From NCBI GenBank assembly GCA_001899395.1, contig MOYD01000060.1, forward strand, positions 164,370 through 225,329: a stretch of DNA of 60,960 nucleotides. The letters are read 5' to 3'. The stretch is from Candidatus Gastranaerophilales bacterium Zag_111 (lineage in GTDB: Bacteria; Cyanobacteriota; Vampirovibrionia; Gastranaerophilales; Gastranaerophilaceae). Within the stretch, counting starts at the first letter, position 1. Each line of letters starts with the position of its first letter. Made by a program: the position numbers and the translations under genes. Below the pieces are notes generated by a model, which did no database searches, was not told the DNA's origin, and worked only from the letters and a program-made list of their open reading frames with translations. Below, piece after piece: positions 19,028 through 27,841 of this stretch.

Positions 19028-19756
19028 ATGCCCAATTCTACTCAGGACACCTCTTCGATGGAACAGGTCCGTGAACTTTTGATGGGAACACAGTTCAAAG
19101 ATATGGAGAACCGCCTTCAACGGCAGGAAGAGCGTTTCATGCAGGAAATCGCCGACGTGCGTGACACCTTGAAAAATCGCGTGGAATCGCTTGAAAATTT
19201 CATGAAAAGCGAGTCCTCTTCCCTGATGCACCGCCTCCAGGAAGAAAAGTCGGAGCGGGCCGCCGGGTTCAAGAACGAGCAGCGCGAACGCAGCGAGACC
19301 CTCAAAGCGGAACATCTCGAACGTATCGAACACCGGAAGCAGGACAAGCATGAGCGGGATGAAGCCCTCGCGCAACTTTCGAAAGACATGGCCAAGGCGG
19401 AAGAGGCGATCGAGCGTAAGCTGGCCACTCTCTCCTCCACCCTGGATACCGCCGAACGGGAAATGCGCCAGCTGCTCCTGACCGAAAGCGCCCGACTGTC
19501 TGACACGGTGGAGGAAAAATACAAGGAGGCCCTTGCGGCCCTTTCCCGTACCGCGGCCCAGTTGCGCCACGACCTGGTGTCCCGTTCCGCCCTGTCCGCG
19601 TTGTTTACGGAAAACGCCCTTAAATTGGCGGGAGATTTGCCACTTGCCGACGTAAATGACGTTTCCGCCGGCAAAAAAATGTTTCCGCTGGCAAAAAAAA
19701 ACGTTTCTGCCGATTCCCAAAACGGAGCCGACAACGCTGATTCCGCCGGATCGTAG
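19028..19756 (+). CDS. Coiled-coil protein, first gene of the GTPase operon
   Basis: 242 residues, unrecognised family. The start ATG at 19028 follows GGAGGGAGC. Nearly the whole chain from residue 12 to 190 is charged, heptad-like alpha helix (many E, K, R and L; for example HRLQEEKSERA and RKQDKHERDEALAQL), with no signal peptide or membrane segment. The last 40 residues are low-complexity Lys/Ala/Ser. It is likely a cytoplasmic scaffold or rod. It ends two bases before the OmpA-domain gene. Confidence 0.75.
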   Translation: MPNSTQDTSSMEQVRELLMGTQFKDMENRLQRQEERFMQEIADVRDTLKNRVESLENFMKSESSSLMHRLQEEKSERAAGFKNEQRERSETLKAEHLERIEHRKQDKHERDEALAQLSKDMAKAEEAIERKLATLSSTLDTAEREMRQLLLTESARLSDTVEEKYKEALAALSRTAAQLRHDLVSRSALSALFTENALKLAGDLPLADVNDVSAGKKMFPLAKKNVSADSQNGADNADSAGS

Positions 19757-19758
19757 CC

Positions 19759-21684
19759 ATGACGGACTTCGCCGCCATGCCAGGCGCCTCCTCCGGTCAG
19801 ACCTGTTCCGTACCGCCCGAAGACGGAACGGAACAGGCTACCAGCCGCGAGCCAGAAATCGAAGGGGCTAAAGATGCGCCGCTCCCGCCGAGCGATGCGG
19901 ATATCGTCCGTTTGCGGGAGTTGCTTTTTTCGCGCGAAATCGCCCTTATAGACGATCTTCGGGCTGCCCTGGAGAGTCGGCAGTTCGCTGCGCGGAAAGT
20001 CAGCGAGGTGCTGGCCGAGGCCGTGCTCCTGCGTTCCGAGAAAGATCCCGGTCTGTCCATGGCCCTCGAGCCGGTGGTGGATGCCATCGTAAAAACCTCG
20101 CTCAACACGCGCCGCAACGATCTCGTCAACGCGCTCTTCCCCCTCATGGGGCCGACGATCCACAGGTCCATCGCGGAAAGTTTCCGCTCCATGCTGGGCA
20201 GTTTCAGCAAAAGCCTGGAAATGTCCTTTTCCTGGAAAGGGCTAAGGTAGCGGCTGGAAGCTTGGCGCTCGGGCAAACCTTTCAGTGAAATCGTCCTGCT
20301 CAACACCCTGGTCTACCGTGTTGAGCAATTGTTCTTCATCCACAGCGACACGAGCCTCGTGCTCTCGCACATCGCCAGCGAAAGTGTGGAAGCGCAGGAT
20401 GCGGATATGGTCTCCGCCATGCTGACGGCTATCCAGGATTTCGTGCGCGACTGTTTCGCCGGCGGCACGACAGACACCCTTGAGTCTCTGCAGATGGGTG
20501 AATTCACCATCTACATCGAAAAGGGCTCCCAGGCCTATCTCGCCTGCGTCGTCCGTGGAACGCCCCCCGCCGGTTTCCATGCCCAGCTGCGCGCTGCGCT
20601 GGAACTCATGCTCGTGGAATATTCGGACGACCTGGCCGCCTTTTCCGGCGATACCGAGCCGTTCGCCAGCGCGGCCCGGTACCTTGAACCGTGCCTGCTG
20701 TCGCATTACACCGACGACGACAAGCCCCTCCCGGTCTGGGCCAAGGCTCTGCCGCTTCTCCTCGTTCTCCTCACTCTCGCCGGGGCGGGGTACGGCTATT
20801 ACGCGCACGTACGGGCCGAGGCCGCGCGGGAGCAAGCCCTAGCCGAACACGCGGCATTCACCTCAGCCATGCGACTGGCGGTAAAACAGCTGCGCGTGGA
20901 ACCGGGCTTGATGGTTGCGGCCGTGACCGAAAACGTAAACGCGCCTTGGGATTTAACCATCCTGAAAGACGCGCTCTCCCGTTCCCCCGAAGATGTCCTG
21001 CGCGAGCACGGCACTGATCCTTCGCTATTCTCGATAAAAACCATCCCGTTCGTTTCGTACGATCCGTCCATCGTCGTGCGCAGGGTCGCCGAAGCCATAC
21101 AACCTCCGGACACCGTTACAATGCGCTTCGATGATAACGGCGTCCTGACCTTCAGCGGCACGGCTCCCATGGCTTGGATCGTGTCCACCCGCGATGAAGC
21201 CCGCGCCATCCCCGGCGTAGAGCACGTGGATCTCAGCGACGTCCGCGACCCCATGATGGAACGGATAACTGCCATGATCCGGGAAGTGGAAGACACCGTT
21301 ATCGAATTCCCTCTTAGGCGGGACATCCCAATCTCGCAGGATGAGCCGAAGCTGAAAAAGGCCGTCGACACCCTGGTCGAGCTTGATAAAATAACTAAAA
21401 GCATGGGCTTTACCGCCACACTGACCATTTACGGACACGCCGACTCCGTCGGCCAGGAAAAACGCAATTACGAAATCAGCCAGGCCCGGGCCAGAACCGT
21501 GGCGGCCATGCTCTACGCCAGGGGCTCTTCCATGCCCGTGGCCATGTACGGCATGGGGTCGGAGTATCCGCGCGGCGGACGGAGCGAAAATTCCAGCAAG
21601 AACGACCAAGCGAGCAGGCGCATCGAACTGCGCGTGCATTTATCCCTGTCGCCGTCCGCTGATCCGATGATGTTCCGGCGATAA
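19759..21684 (+). pseudogene. OmpA-domain membrane protein interrupted by an in-frame TAG
   Basis: One reading frame of 641 codons. The first part ends SFSWKGLR at the amber codon 20248-20250. The same frame then continues RLEAWRSGKPFSEIVLL with no start codon until 20329 (a GTG- or TTG-type start), so the two pieces were one gene. Order: polar leader; cytoplasmic helical domain; one membrane helix (about codons 323-345, LPLLLVLLTLAGAGYGYY); periplasmic region; C-terminal OmpA/MotB-like peptidoglycan-binding domain with GHADSVGQEKRNYEISQARA. It is flanked by the coiled-coil and GTPase genes. A TGG-to-TAG or CAG-to-TAG change would explain the break. Confidence 0.8.
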
Positions 21685-21706
21685 CCAACTTGAGGTTTCT
21701 GAATCC

Positions 21707-22198
21707 ATGATTAACAAAAAAATATGTATGCTGGGCGGATTTTCCGTGGGAAAGACTTCCCTCGTGGACCGTTACGTGCATTCGCTTTTTTCCGACAATT
21801 ATCTTTCCACCGTGGGGGTGAAGATCAGCAAGAAGGTCCTGGCCGTGGACGGAATCGACGTGACCCTCGTTCTCTGGGATATGGAGGGAAAAGATATCTA
21901 TACCAACGTGAATCTCGCCTATCTCCGGGGAGCCATGGGTTTTTTCGTGGTAGTCGACGGCACGCGGAAAGAAACTCTCGAAATGGCCATCTCCTTGCGC
22001 GAGGCCGCGTTGAACATCGCGGGGAACGTTCCTTCCTGTCTCCTCGTCAACAAGGCCGACTTGCTCGACGAATGGGAAGTGACGGAAGGGATGCTCGTCC
22101 CCCTCGCGGAACAGGGCATGACCATCCTGCACACCAGCGCGAAAACCGGAACCGGCGTCGAGGAAGCGTTCGCCCTCCTAACGCGGAAAATGCTGTAA
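21707..22198 (+). CDS. Prokaryotic Ras-like small GTPase
   Basis: 163 residues, a complete small GTPase fold. G1 is GGFSVGKTSL (residues 8-17), a switch I Thr lies in YLSTVGVKI, G3 is WDMEGKD in place of the usual DxxGQ, G4 is NKADLL and G5 is TSAKTG. It resembles Rab/Ras-like families of unknown function in prokaryotes (Rup-type) rather than MglA. The Gln normally used for hydrolysis after G3 is Lys here, which suggests slow intrinsic hydrolysis and need for a partner. It lies 22 bases after the OmpA-domain gene and before the GGDEF gene. Confidence 0.88.
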   Translation: MINKKICMLGGFSVGKTSLVDRYVHSLFSDNYLSTVGVKISKKVLAVDGIDVTLVLWDMEGKDIYTNVNLAYLRGAMGFFVVVDGTRKETLEMAISLREAALNIAGNVPSCLLVNKADLLDEWEVTEGMLVPLAEQGMTILHTSAKTGTGVEEAFALLTRKML

Positions 22199-22253
22199 TG
22201 TTCCCATCAAGCCGATTTTTGGCGACATTCCCGGCCATCGTGAGGATCGCCCA

Positions 22254-23180
22254 GTGACGGAAAACGAACGCATCGCCCTTAGCCTCCTGCGCTCGTTTGA
22301 CTACGCAGTTCTGCGGCGCGTCGCTCCCCGAGTCTACGACGTTTTCGGGCACGTCCCCGATTACTATAACACGCTTTTCCCTCCCGACGGCTCCCGAAAC
22401 GCGCCCTGCGCGGCCCCTTGGGATCATTCGCCCATGCTGGAATTTTTTCTCGAAGAGGCGGAAACCTTTTTCGAATCCGGCGAAGCCGGGGCCATCGTTT
22501 CCGGTATCTGGGAGGAGGACGGCATGGAGCCGGCGAATTGCGCGCTCATGGCGTATGCCATCCGTCTTGATGAAGCGCAGCTTCTTGTCGTCCGCCTTCT
22601 CCGCGAGGAGCACGCCAGACAGACGGATATCCTGCGAAAGGCCCGCTTGCAGCTGTTGGAGAACCGGCAACTGTCGCTCAATCTCGCCATGTTCAAGGAA
22701 AAGTCGCAAATTGACGGGCTGACCAGTACCCTCAACCGGGCCACCTTCATGGATCTGCTGCAGGACGAGATCAAACGCAGCTAGATTCTGGAATATCCTC
22801 TCGTTCTCCTGATTCTGGACATCGACGATTTCAAAAAAGTTAACGATACCCACGGGCACATGATCGGGGACGTTGTTTTGCGTGGAATGAGTTCCATCCT
22901 TAAAAACAGCCTCCGCCGAAACGATATTGTGGCCCGTTACGGCGGCGAGGAATTCGCCATGCTGATTTCCCACGAGACCGTGGAACAGGCGAAACTGATA
23001 GCCGAAAAAATCCGTAGCAACATCGCCTCAATGCGCCTCCCAGACGCGCCAATGGTTACGGTCAGCATTGGCTGCGCGGTGTACACACCGGATGAAAGCT
23101 CCGACGATTTCTTCAAGCGGTCGGATAAAGCGCTTTACATGGCAAAACGGAGCGGCAAAAATAGGGTTTGCATGCAGTAA
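22254..23180 (+). pseudogene. GGDEF protein interrupted by an in-frame TAG
   Basis: GTG start at 22254 with GAGG upstream. Codons 1-165 form an unrecognised helical N-terminal domain and linker. The GGDEF domain starts SQIDGLTSTLNRATF. An amber codon at 22782-22784 follows EIKRS, and the same frame resumes LILDIDDFKKVNDTHGH, then GGEEF (catalytic signature) with an RRND inhibitory site five residues before it. In homologues this position is a variable residue, so CAG-to-TAG is a simple cause. If intact it would make c-di-GMP. The downstream part has an ATG at 22860, but that start would lose the metal-binding Asp. Confidence 0.82.
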
Positions 23181-23342
23181 CACCCCGGCGCATCTGGCCT
23201 GAGAGCGACCGACGCTCCCACATATTGACCATGCCCGGCAATAGCCTGAAATCCGCTGATTATACCTCTGCATCTTGCTCTTCCGTGCATTTTTTGCTGC
23301 AGTCACTGTTGCCATCTTACCATCACGACACTGGAGGACAGT

Positions 23343-23855
23343 ATGGATGCTCTCACCGTCATCCGCACGCGCAGGAGCGTGCGGGCCTATACGGACGAAC
23401 CCGTGTCCGAGGAACACATCCGGACCATGCTTGGAGCCGCCATGACGGCGCCCAGCGCCGGAAACGGACAGCCGTGGCGATTTGTCGTTGTCGACGACCC
23501 CGCCCTGCTGGAAAAAGCGGCTACCCTGCACCCTTACGCGGGGCCCGCTAAAAAAGCGCCTCTCGGCATCCTGGTTTGCGGCGATCTGAACGCCGAAAAA
23601 TTCCCCGGATTTTGGGTACAGGACTGTTCCGCCGCCATCCAGAACCTGCTCCTGGCCGCGGTGGCCTGCGATCTCGGCGCGGTTTGGCTGGGCCTGTACC
23701 CGCTCGAGGAAAGAGTCACCGCCGCGCAAAAGCTGTTCGGGCTGCCGGAGAGCTTCATCCCCCTGGCCTTCGTCTGCGTGGGACATCCCAGGGCGGAGCA
23801 ACAACCGCAGGACCGCTACGACGAATCAAACGTGAGGCGGAACCGCTGGGCCTGA
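23343..23855 (+). CDS. Nitroreductase family protein
   Basis: FMN-dependent oxidoreductase of 170 residues. It has the N-terminal RTRRSVRAYTDEPV, the FMN-contact stretch TAPSAGNGQPWRFVVV, the middle CSAAIQNLLLAA with GAVWLGLYP, and the C-terminal VCVGHP. The ATG follows GGAGGACAGT. Substrate cannot be told from sequence. It is followed 50 bases later by an ABM-domain gene. Confidence 0.9.
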   Translation: MDALTVIRTRRSVRAYTDEPVSEEHIRTMLGAAMTAPSAGNGQPWRFVVVDDPALLEKAATLHPYAGPAKKAPLGILVCGDLNAEKFPGFWVQDCSAAIQNLLLAAVACDLGAVWLGLYPLEERVTAAQKLFGLPESFIPLAFVCVGHPRAEQQPQDRYDESNVRRNRWA

Positions 23856-23905
23856 AAGTCCACAACTTTTTCTTGCCCTTAACGAAACCTAAAAGGAGAA
23901 AGGGT

Positions 23906-24211
23906 ATGCTCAACGTTTCCGTCATGGTCGAAGTTCATCCCGAGTTTGTCGAACAATACCGCGAAGCGGCGCTGTGGCACGCGAACAATACGTTTACCAA
24001 GGAGGAAGGTTGCCTCGGCTTCGCCGTGCACGTGCACGAAAACGATCCCAATCGGTTTTTCCTGTATGAGTCCTATCGTTTCCGGAAGGACTTTGAGGAA
24101 GTCCACAATGTCGCGCCCTATCTCGCGGAATTCGGCAAAAAGACCGCCTCCTGGGTCAAATCAAAGGAAATCCTGGTCTGGGACAAGATATCCCCGGAAC
24201 AGAAAAAATAG
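23906..24211 (+). CDS. Antibiotic biosynthesis monooxygenase (ABM) domain protein
   Basis: 101 residues, a single ferredoxin-like ABM domain of the YgiN/quinol-monooxygenase type (VMVEVHPEFVEQYREA, EEGCLGFAVHVHENDP, FFLYESYRF). The start at 23906 follows AAAAGGAGAAAGG, an unusually strong ribosome-binding site. Proteins of this type act on quinones or as small oxygen- or redox-linked enzymes; the substrate here is unknown. It is probably co-transcribed with the nitroreductase gene. Confidence 0.82.
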   Translation: MLNVSVMVEVHPEFVEQYREAALWHANNTFTKEEGCLGFAVHVHENDPNRFFLYESYRFRKDFEEVHNVAPYLAEFGKKTASWVKSKEILVWDKISPEQKK

Positions 24212-24343
24212 GCAAGACGCCCTCTCCTGCCCGCTGTACGAAGGACGGAGAATGATGTACAATGCCGCATTCGCAACACCCAATGCGGCGTTGTCATTAA
24301 AACTGTCAGCGTCGGCCGGGTGCGACCCTGGCCGGAGTTCCCG

Positions 24344-25384
24344 ATGATTGAGGTCCGGAATCTTGAAAAACACTACGGCGGGGAGCCGGTTCTTCGCGAT
24401 TTGTCCTTTTCCGTCGAAGCCGGGGAAATCTTCGGCATAGTGGGTCATTCCGGGGCGGGCAAATCGACGCTTCTGCGCTGTTTCAACGGGCTGGAAAAAT
24501 ACCAGGGCGGCAGCGTCACCGTCATGGGCAAAGAAGTGGCCGACCTTGACGAGGGCGGCATAAAATCGCTGCGCCGGGACATGGGCATGATCTTCCAGAA
24601 TTTCAGCCTGATGGGCCGCAAAAACGTCTTCGACAATGTGGCCTTCCCGCTCCAGATATGGGATGAGCCCAAGACCCTCGGAGCCCGGGTCAATTCCGCC
24701 CTGCGCTTCTGGGCCAAGCCCCAACCCGCGATAACGGACCGGGTCATGGAGCTGCTCGAACTGGTCGGCCTCGCGGATAAGCGGTTCGAGCGGGTGCAGA
24801 ACCTGTCTGGCGGGCAGAAGCAGCGTATCGGCATTGCCAGGGCTCTGGCCCTGAATCCCAAGGTACTCCTGTGCGACGAAGCGACTTCCGCCCTTGATCC
24901 CAAGACCACCCTGAACATCCTAGACCTGCTCCAGGACATCAACGCCCGGTTCAACCTGACGCTAGTGGTGGTCACGCACCAGATGGAAGTGGTCAAACGC
25001 ATCTGCCACAGGCTTCTGCTCCTTGACAAGGGCGTGGCCCAATGTCTCGGCAAGACCGAGGAACTGTTCCTCTCCCCAACGGAAACCCTGAAAAAATTCG
25101 TGGACGAGGAATACACGCTCATCCCTTCGGGCACCAACATCCGGATGATGTTCCCCCGGGATATTTCCCAGGACGCGGTGATCACCACCATGGCGCGTGA
25201 CCTGAACATCAGCTTTTCCATCGTGGGCGGCAAGTTGGAGCGCTACCTCGACGACGTGCTCGGCTTTTTGATCATCAACGTCCCGGACGAGCATCTGGAA
25301 GCAGTGTTCCGGTACATGCGGGAAAAAAATCTGCACTGGGAGGTGCTCGGCAATGATCGAAATGCTCTGCAGCGCCCTCTATGA
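24344..25384 (+). CDS. metN: D/L-methionine ABC transporter ATP-binding protein
   Basis: ATPase of the MetNIQ importer, 346 residues from the ATG at 24344. Walker A is GHSGAGKST, the Q-loop is in MIFQNF, the signature is LSGGQKQRIGIARAL and Walker B is VLLCDEATSALDP. The C-terminal NIL/ACT-like domain (about residues 265-340; ISFSIVGGKLERYL) is the one through which cytosolic methionine inhibits transport. It overlaps metI by 32 bases. Confidence 0.94.
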   Translation: MIEVRNLEKHYGGEPVLRDLSFSVEAGEIFGIVGHSGAGKSTLLRCFNGLEKYQGGSVTVMGKEVADLDEGGIKSLRRDMGMIFQNFSLMGRKNVFDNVAFPLQIWDEPKTLGARVNSALRFWAKPQPAITDRVMELLELVGLADKRFERVQNLSGGQKQRIGIARALALNPKVLLCDEATSALDPKTTLNILDLLQDINARFNLTLVVVTHQMEVVKRICHRLLLLDKGVAQCLGKTEELFLSPTETLKKFVDEEYTLIPSGTNIRMMFPRDISQDAVITTMARDLNISFSIVGGKLERYLDDVLGFLIINVPDEHLEAVFRYMREKNLHWEVLGNDRNALQRPL

Positions 25385-25988
25385 AACCTTGTACATGGTC
25401 TTCTTCTCCACGCTCTTTTCCGCCGTTGGCGGGTTCGGGTTGGCGATTCTCCTGATCATGACCGGCCCCCACGGCCTTCGGCCCAACCTCAAAGTTTATG
25501 CCGTGCTCGACGTGGTCGTGAACCTGGTACGCTCTTTCCCGTTTATGATCCTAATGATCTTCCTGATCCCCTTTACCCGGATCGTGGCGGGCGTGGCCTA
25601 TGGAAGCACGGCGGCCATCGTGCCGCTCACCATCGCGGCCATTCCCTTCATGGCTCGGCTCATCGAGGGAAGCCTCCTGGAAGTGGACCCAGGCGTCGTG
25701 GAAGCCGCGCGGTCCTTCGGCGCGTCCGACAGTCAGATCATTTACCGGGTCATGGTCAAGGAAGCGTTGCCGTCCATCGTGCTGAATGTCGCGATTTTGG
25801 CCATCACACTGCTCGGCTATTCGGCCATGGCCGGGGCCATCGGCGGCGGCGGGCTCGGCGCGCTGGCGTACAACGAGGGCTATATCCGGTTCAAAGCCGA
25901 TATCATGATCCTCTCCGTCGTCGTGCTGATCATTGTGGTCCAGTGCATCCAGAGCGGCGGGAACTATCTTTATAAAAAACTGCGCTGA
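25353..25988 (+). CDS. metI: Methionine ABC transporter permease
   Basis: Inner-membrane permease of 211 residues with five to six hydrophobic helices. The coupling loop that contacts MetN reads EAARSFGASDSQI. The sequence AMAGAIGGGGLGALAYNEGY near the C-terminus is a MetI hallmark. It starts inside metN and ends 24 bases before metQ. Confidence 0.94.
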   Translation: MIEMLCSALYETLYMVFFSTLFSAVGGFGLAILLIMTGPHGLRPNLKVYAVLDVVVNLVRSFPFMILMIFLIPFTRIVAGVAYGSTAAIVPLTIAAIPFMARLIEGSLLEVDPGVVEAARSFGASDSQIIYRVMVKEALPSIVLNVAILAITLLGYSAMAGAIGGGGLGALAYNEGYIRFKADIMILSVVVLIIVVQCIQSGGNYLYKKLR

Positions 25989-26012
25989 CGCGCGCAAAAC
26001 CGGGAGAAACAC

Positions 26013-26795
26013 ATGAAACGTCTTCTTCTTGCCCTGATCATTATCGCATCCATCGTGGGCAGCGCTTTCGCGGCAGAGCAAACCAACCTGGCCGTCGGCG
26101 TAACGCCCTTCCCGCACAAAGATATCATGTTGGTAGTCAAGGACTTGCTGGCCAAGGAAGGCATCACCCTGACCATCCGGGAATTCACCGATTACGTGCA
26201 GCCCAATATGGCCCTCGCGGACAAGGCCCTGGATGCCAATTTCTTCCAGCACATCCCCTACCTCGACAACATGAATAAGGAAAAAGACCTCAAGCTCGCC
26301 TGGGTGGCAAAGGTGCACATCGAGCCGCTGGGCCTGTATTCCAAACGGATCAAAAACCTGGATGAGCTGAAAAAAGGCGATACCGTGGCCGTGCCCAACG
26401 ACCCGACCAACGAAGCCCGCGCCTTGCGCCTGCTGGAGACACACGGCGTCATCAAGGTGGATAGCGGCGAGCTGGTGACGGTGCGCAACATCACGGACAA
26501 CCCCAAGGGGCTGAAGTTCGTGGAACTGGAAGCTGCGCAACTGCCGCGCATCCTGCAGGATGTGCGCGCGGCGGTCATCAACACCAACTTCGCGGCCGAA
26601 GCGGACCTGGTGCCGGCCCGCGACGCCATTGTCATCGAAGGCAAGGACTCCCCCTACGCCAACGCGGTGGTCGTGCGCGCCGAAGACGTGGATAAACCCG
26701 CCATCAAGGCCCTTATCAAAGCCTCCAATTCACCGGAAGTAAAGGCGTACATCGAACAGAACCTGATGCCCAAGGGAATCGTTCCCGCTTTTTAA
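26013..26795 (+). CDS. metQ: Methionine-binding protein
   Basis: Periplasmic substrate-binding component (NlpA/MetQ family), 260 residues. A Sec signal peptide (LLALIIIASIVGSAFA) ends before AEQTN. There is no lipobox Cys, so it appears secreted rather than lipidated. Family motifs are GVTPFPHKDIM, the ligand-region sequence DANFFQHIPYLD, and NDPTNEARALRLL. It is the last gene of metNIQ. Confidence 0.93.
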   Translation: MKRLLLALIIIASIVGSAFAAEQTNLAVGVTPFPHKDIMLVVKDLLAKEGITLTIREFTDYVQPNMALADKALDANFFQHIPYLDNMNKEKDLKLAWVAKVHIEPLGLYSKRIKNLDELKKGDTVAVPNDPTNEARALRLLETHGVIKVDSGELVTVRNITDNPKGLKFVELEAAQLPRILQDVRAAVINTNFAAEADLVPARDAIVIEGKDSPYANAVVVRAEDVDKPAIKALIKASNSPEVKAYIEQNLMPKGIVPAF

Positions 26796-26814
26796 GGAAG
26801 ATTTTCAAAACGGT

Positions 26815-26862
26815 CCGGTGGAAGAATCGTGGCAAAGCTCCGGCTCTTTCACCGGGCTTTTA
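26815..26862. terminator. Possible terminator between metQ and glycosyltransferase genes
   Basis: A 10-bp imperfect stem, CCGGTGGAAG (26815-26824) with CTTTCACCGG (26846-26855), is followed by GCTTTTAC. The loop is long (21 bases), so this is only a fair candidate. Confidence 0.4.
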
Positions 26863-26866
26863 CAGT

Positions 26867-27829
26867 TCAACGAGGACGATGCACGCATATCGCCGCGCGG
26901 CAGCGCGAGCGGGCAAAGGCCTCGGGGGTCAGGAACTCTCCCAAAGCGGCGGAAATCGCTTTCGCCTGTTTCCATTTTGGCGGCACGCCGGGCGAGCGGC
27001 TCAACGACGTATCGTGCACCCTGTATTCCAGCAGCGGCTCCATTATATTGCGCATACGTGCGCCGAACGCCGCCATCTGCACCCAAAGCCGCCAGTCTTC
27101 GGCAACATGATCCGGCCCACTGCCCGTATCCGTGAACCCGCCGGTCTGTTCGAACAAGGCTCGGGAAAACACGGCGCAGGTCAGCATATGATTGCCGAGA
27201 ACCAGATCCTCAAGAAGCGGCGCGGGCATGTTCAGGAGGACCTTTTCCGGCATACCCAGCACCTCGTACCCTGCGGAAACCAGGTCGAACCGGCAGTCTT
27301 CGAGCAGGGCCACGGCTTTTTCCAAATATGTGGGTTTGAGGCGGTCGTCGGCGTCCAGGCAACAAATATAACGGCCCTTCGTTTCGGCAATGCCCCAGTT
27401 GCGGTTTTCGCCCGCAAGCGTTGGCCTGTTTTGATAAAGCACCCGCGTGCGCGGACGCTGAAGGCGGGACAGGATATCCGGCGTGCTCCCATCGGTGGAG
27501 CCGCCGTCGACAACCGTAATATCAACATCGCGCAGCGTCTGCGCAAGAACGGAGTCGACGGCTTCACCAACAAACGCGCCGTAATTATAACAGGGAATGA
27601 TAACGGAGACCAGGGGCGTCCCCGCCGCCGTTTCTTCAAGCCGGGCGGAAGAAGGAAACGGGCATTTCGAAGGACGGGTTGGGAACGGGCCGGGGGGAGA
27701 AACCGGGGACCCGCGCAATTTGGTCGAAAACAGCCGCCAACGGAACGCCGCAAGCCGCCCGAGAGGAGCCAACGTGCCCATCCGAAGGCATTGCCGGAAC
27801 CGGAACCATATGTCCTTGAGCGGCGGCAT
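26867..27829 (-). CDS. Glycosyltransferase family 2
   Basis: 320 residues. A variable N-terminal 70 residues precede the GT-A domain (VSVIIPCYNYGAFVGEAVDS, then VDGGSTDGS, with the metal-binding CLDADDR). The later conserved WRLWVQMAAFG region follows. A nucleotide-sugar-dependent transferase acting on a cell-surface glycan is likely; donor and acceptor are unknown. It is downstream of the GT4 gene by 12 bases, in one operon. Confidence 0.88.
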   Translation of the reverse strand: MPPLKDIWFRFRQCLRMGTLAPLGRLAAFRWRLFSTKLRGSPVSPPGPFPTRPSKCPFPSSARLEETAAGTPLVSVIIPCYNYGAFVGEAVDSVLAQTLRDVDITVVDGGSTDGSTPDILSRLQRPRTRVLYQNRPTLAGENRNWGIAETKGRYICCLDADDRLKPTYLEKAVALLEDCRFDLVSAGYEVLGMPEKVLLNMPAPLLEDLVLGNHMLTCAVFSRALFEQTGGFTDTGSGPDHVAEDWRLWVQMAAFGARMRNIMEPLLEYRVHDTSLSRSPGVPPKWKQAKAISAALGEFLTPEAFARSRCRAAICVHRPR

Positions 27830-27841
27830 AACGATGATTCC

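Noticed and set aside
24212-24343. S-box or other SAM riboswitch before metN
   Set aside because: The leader shows no recognisable SAM-aptamer core.
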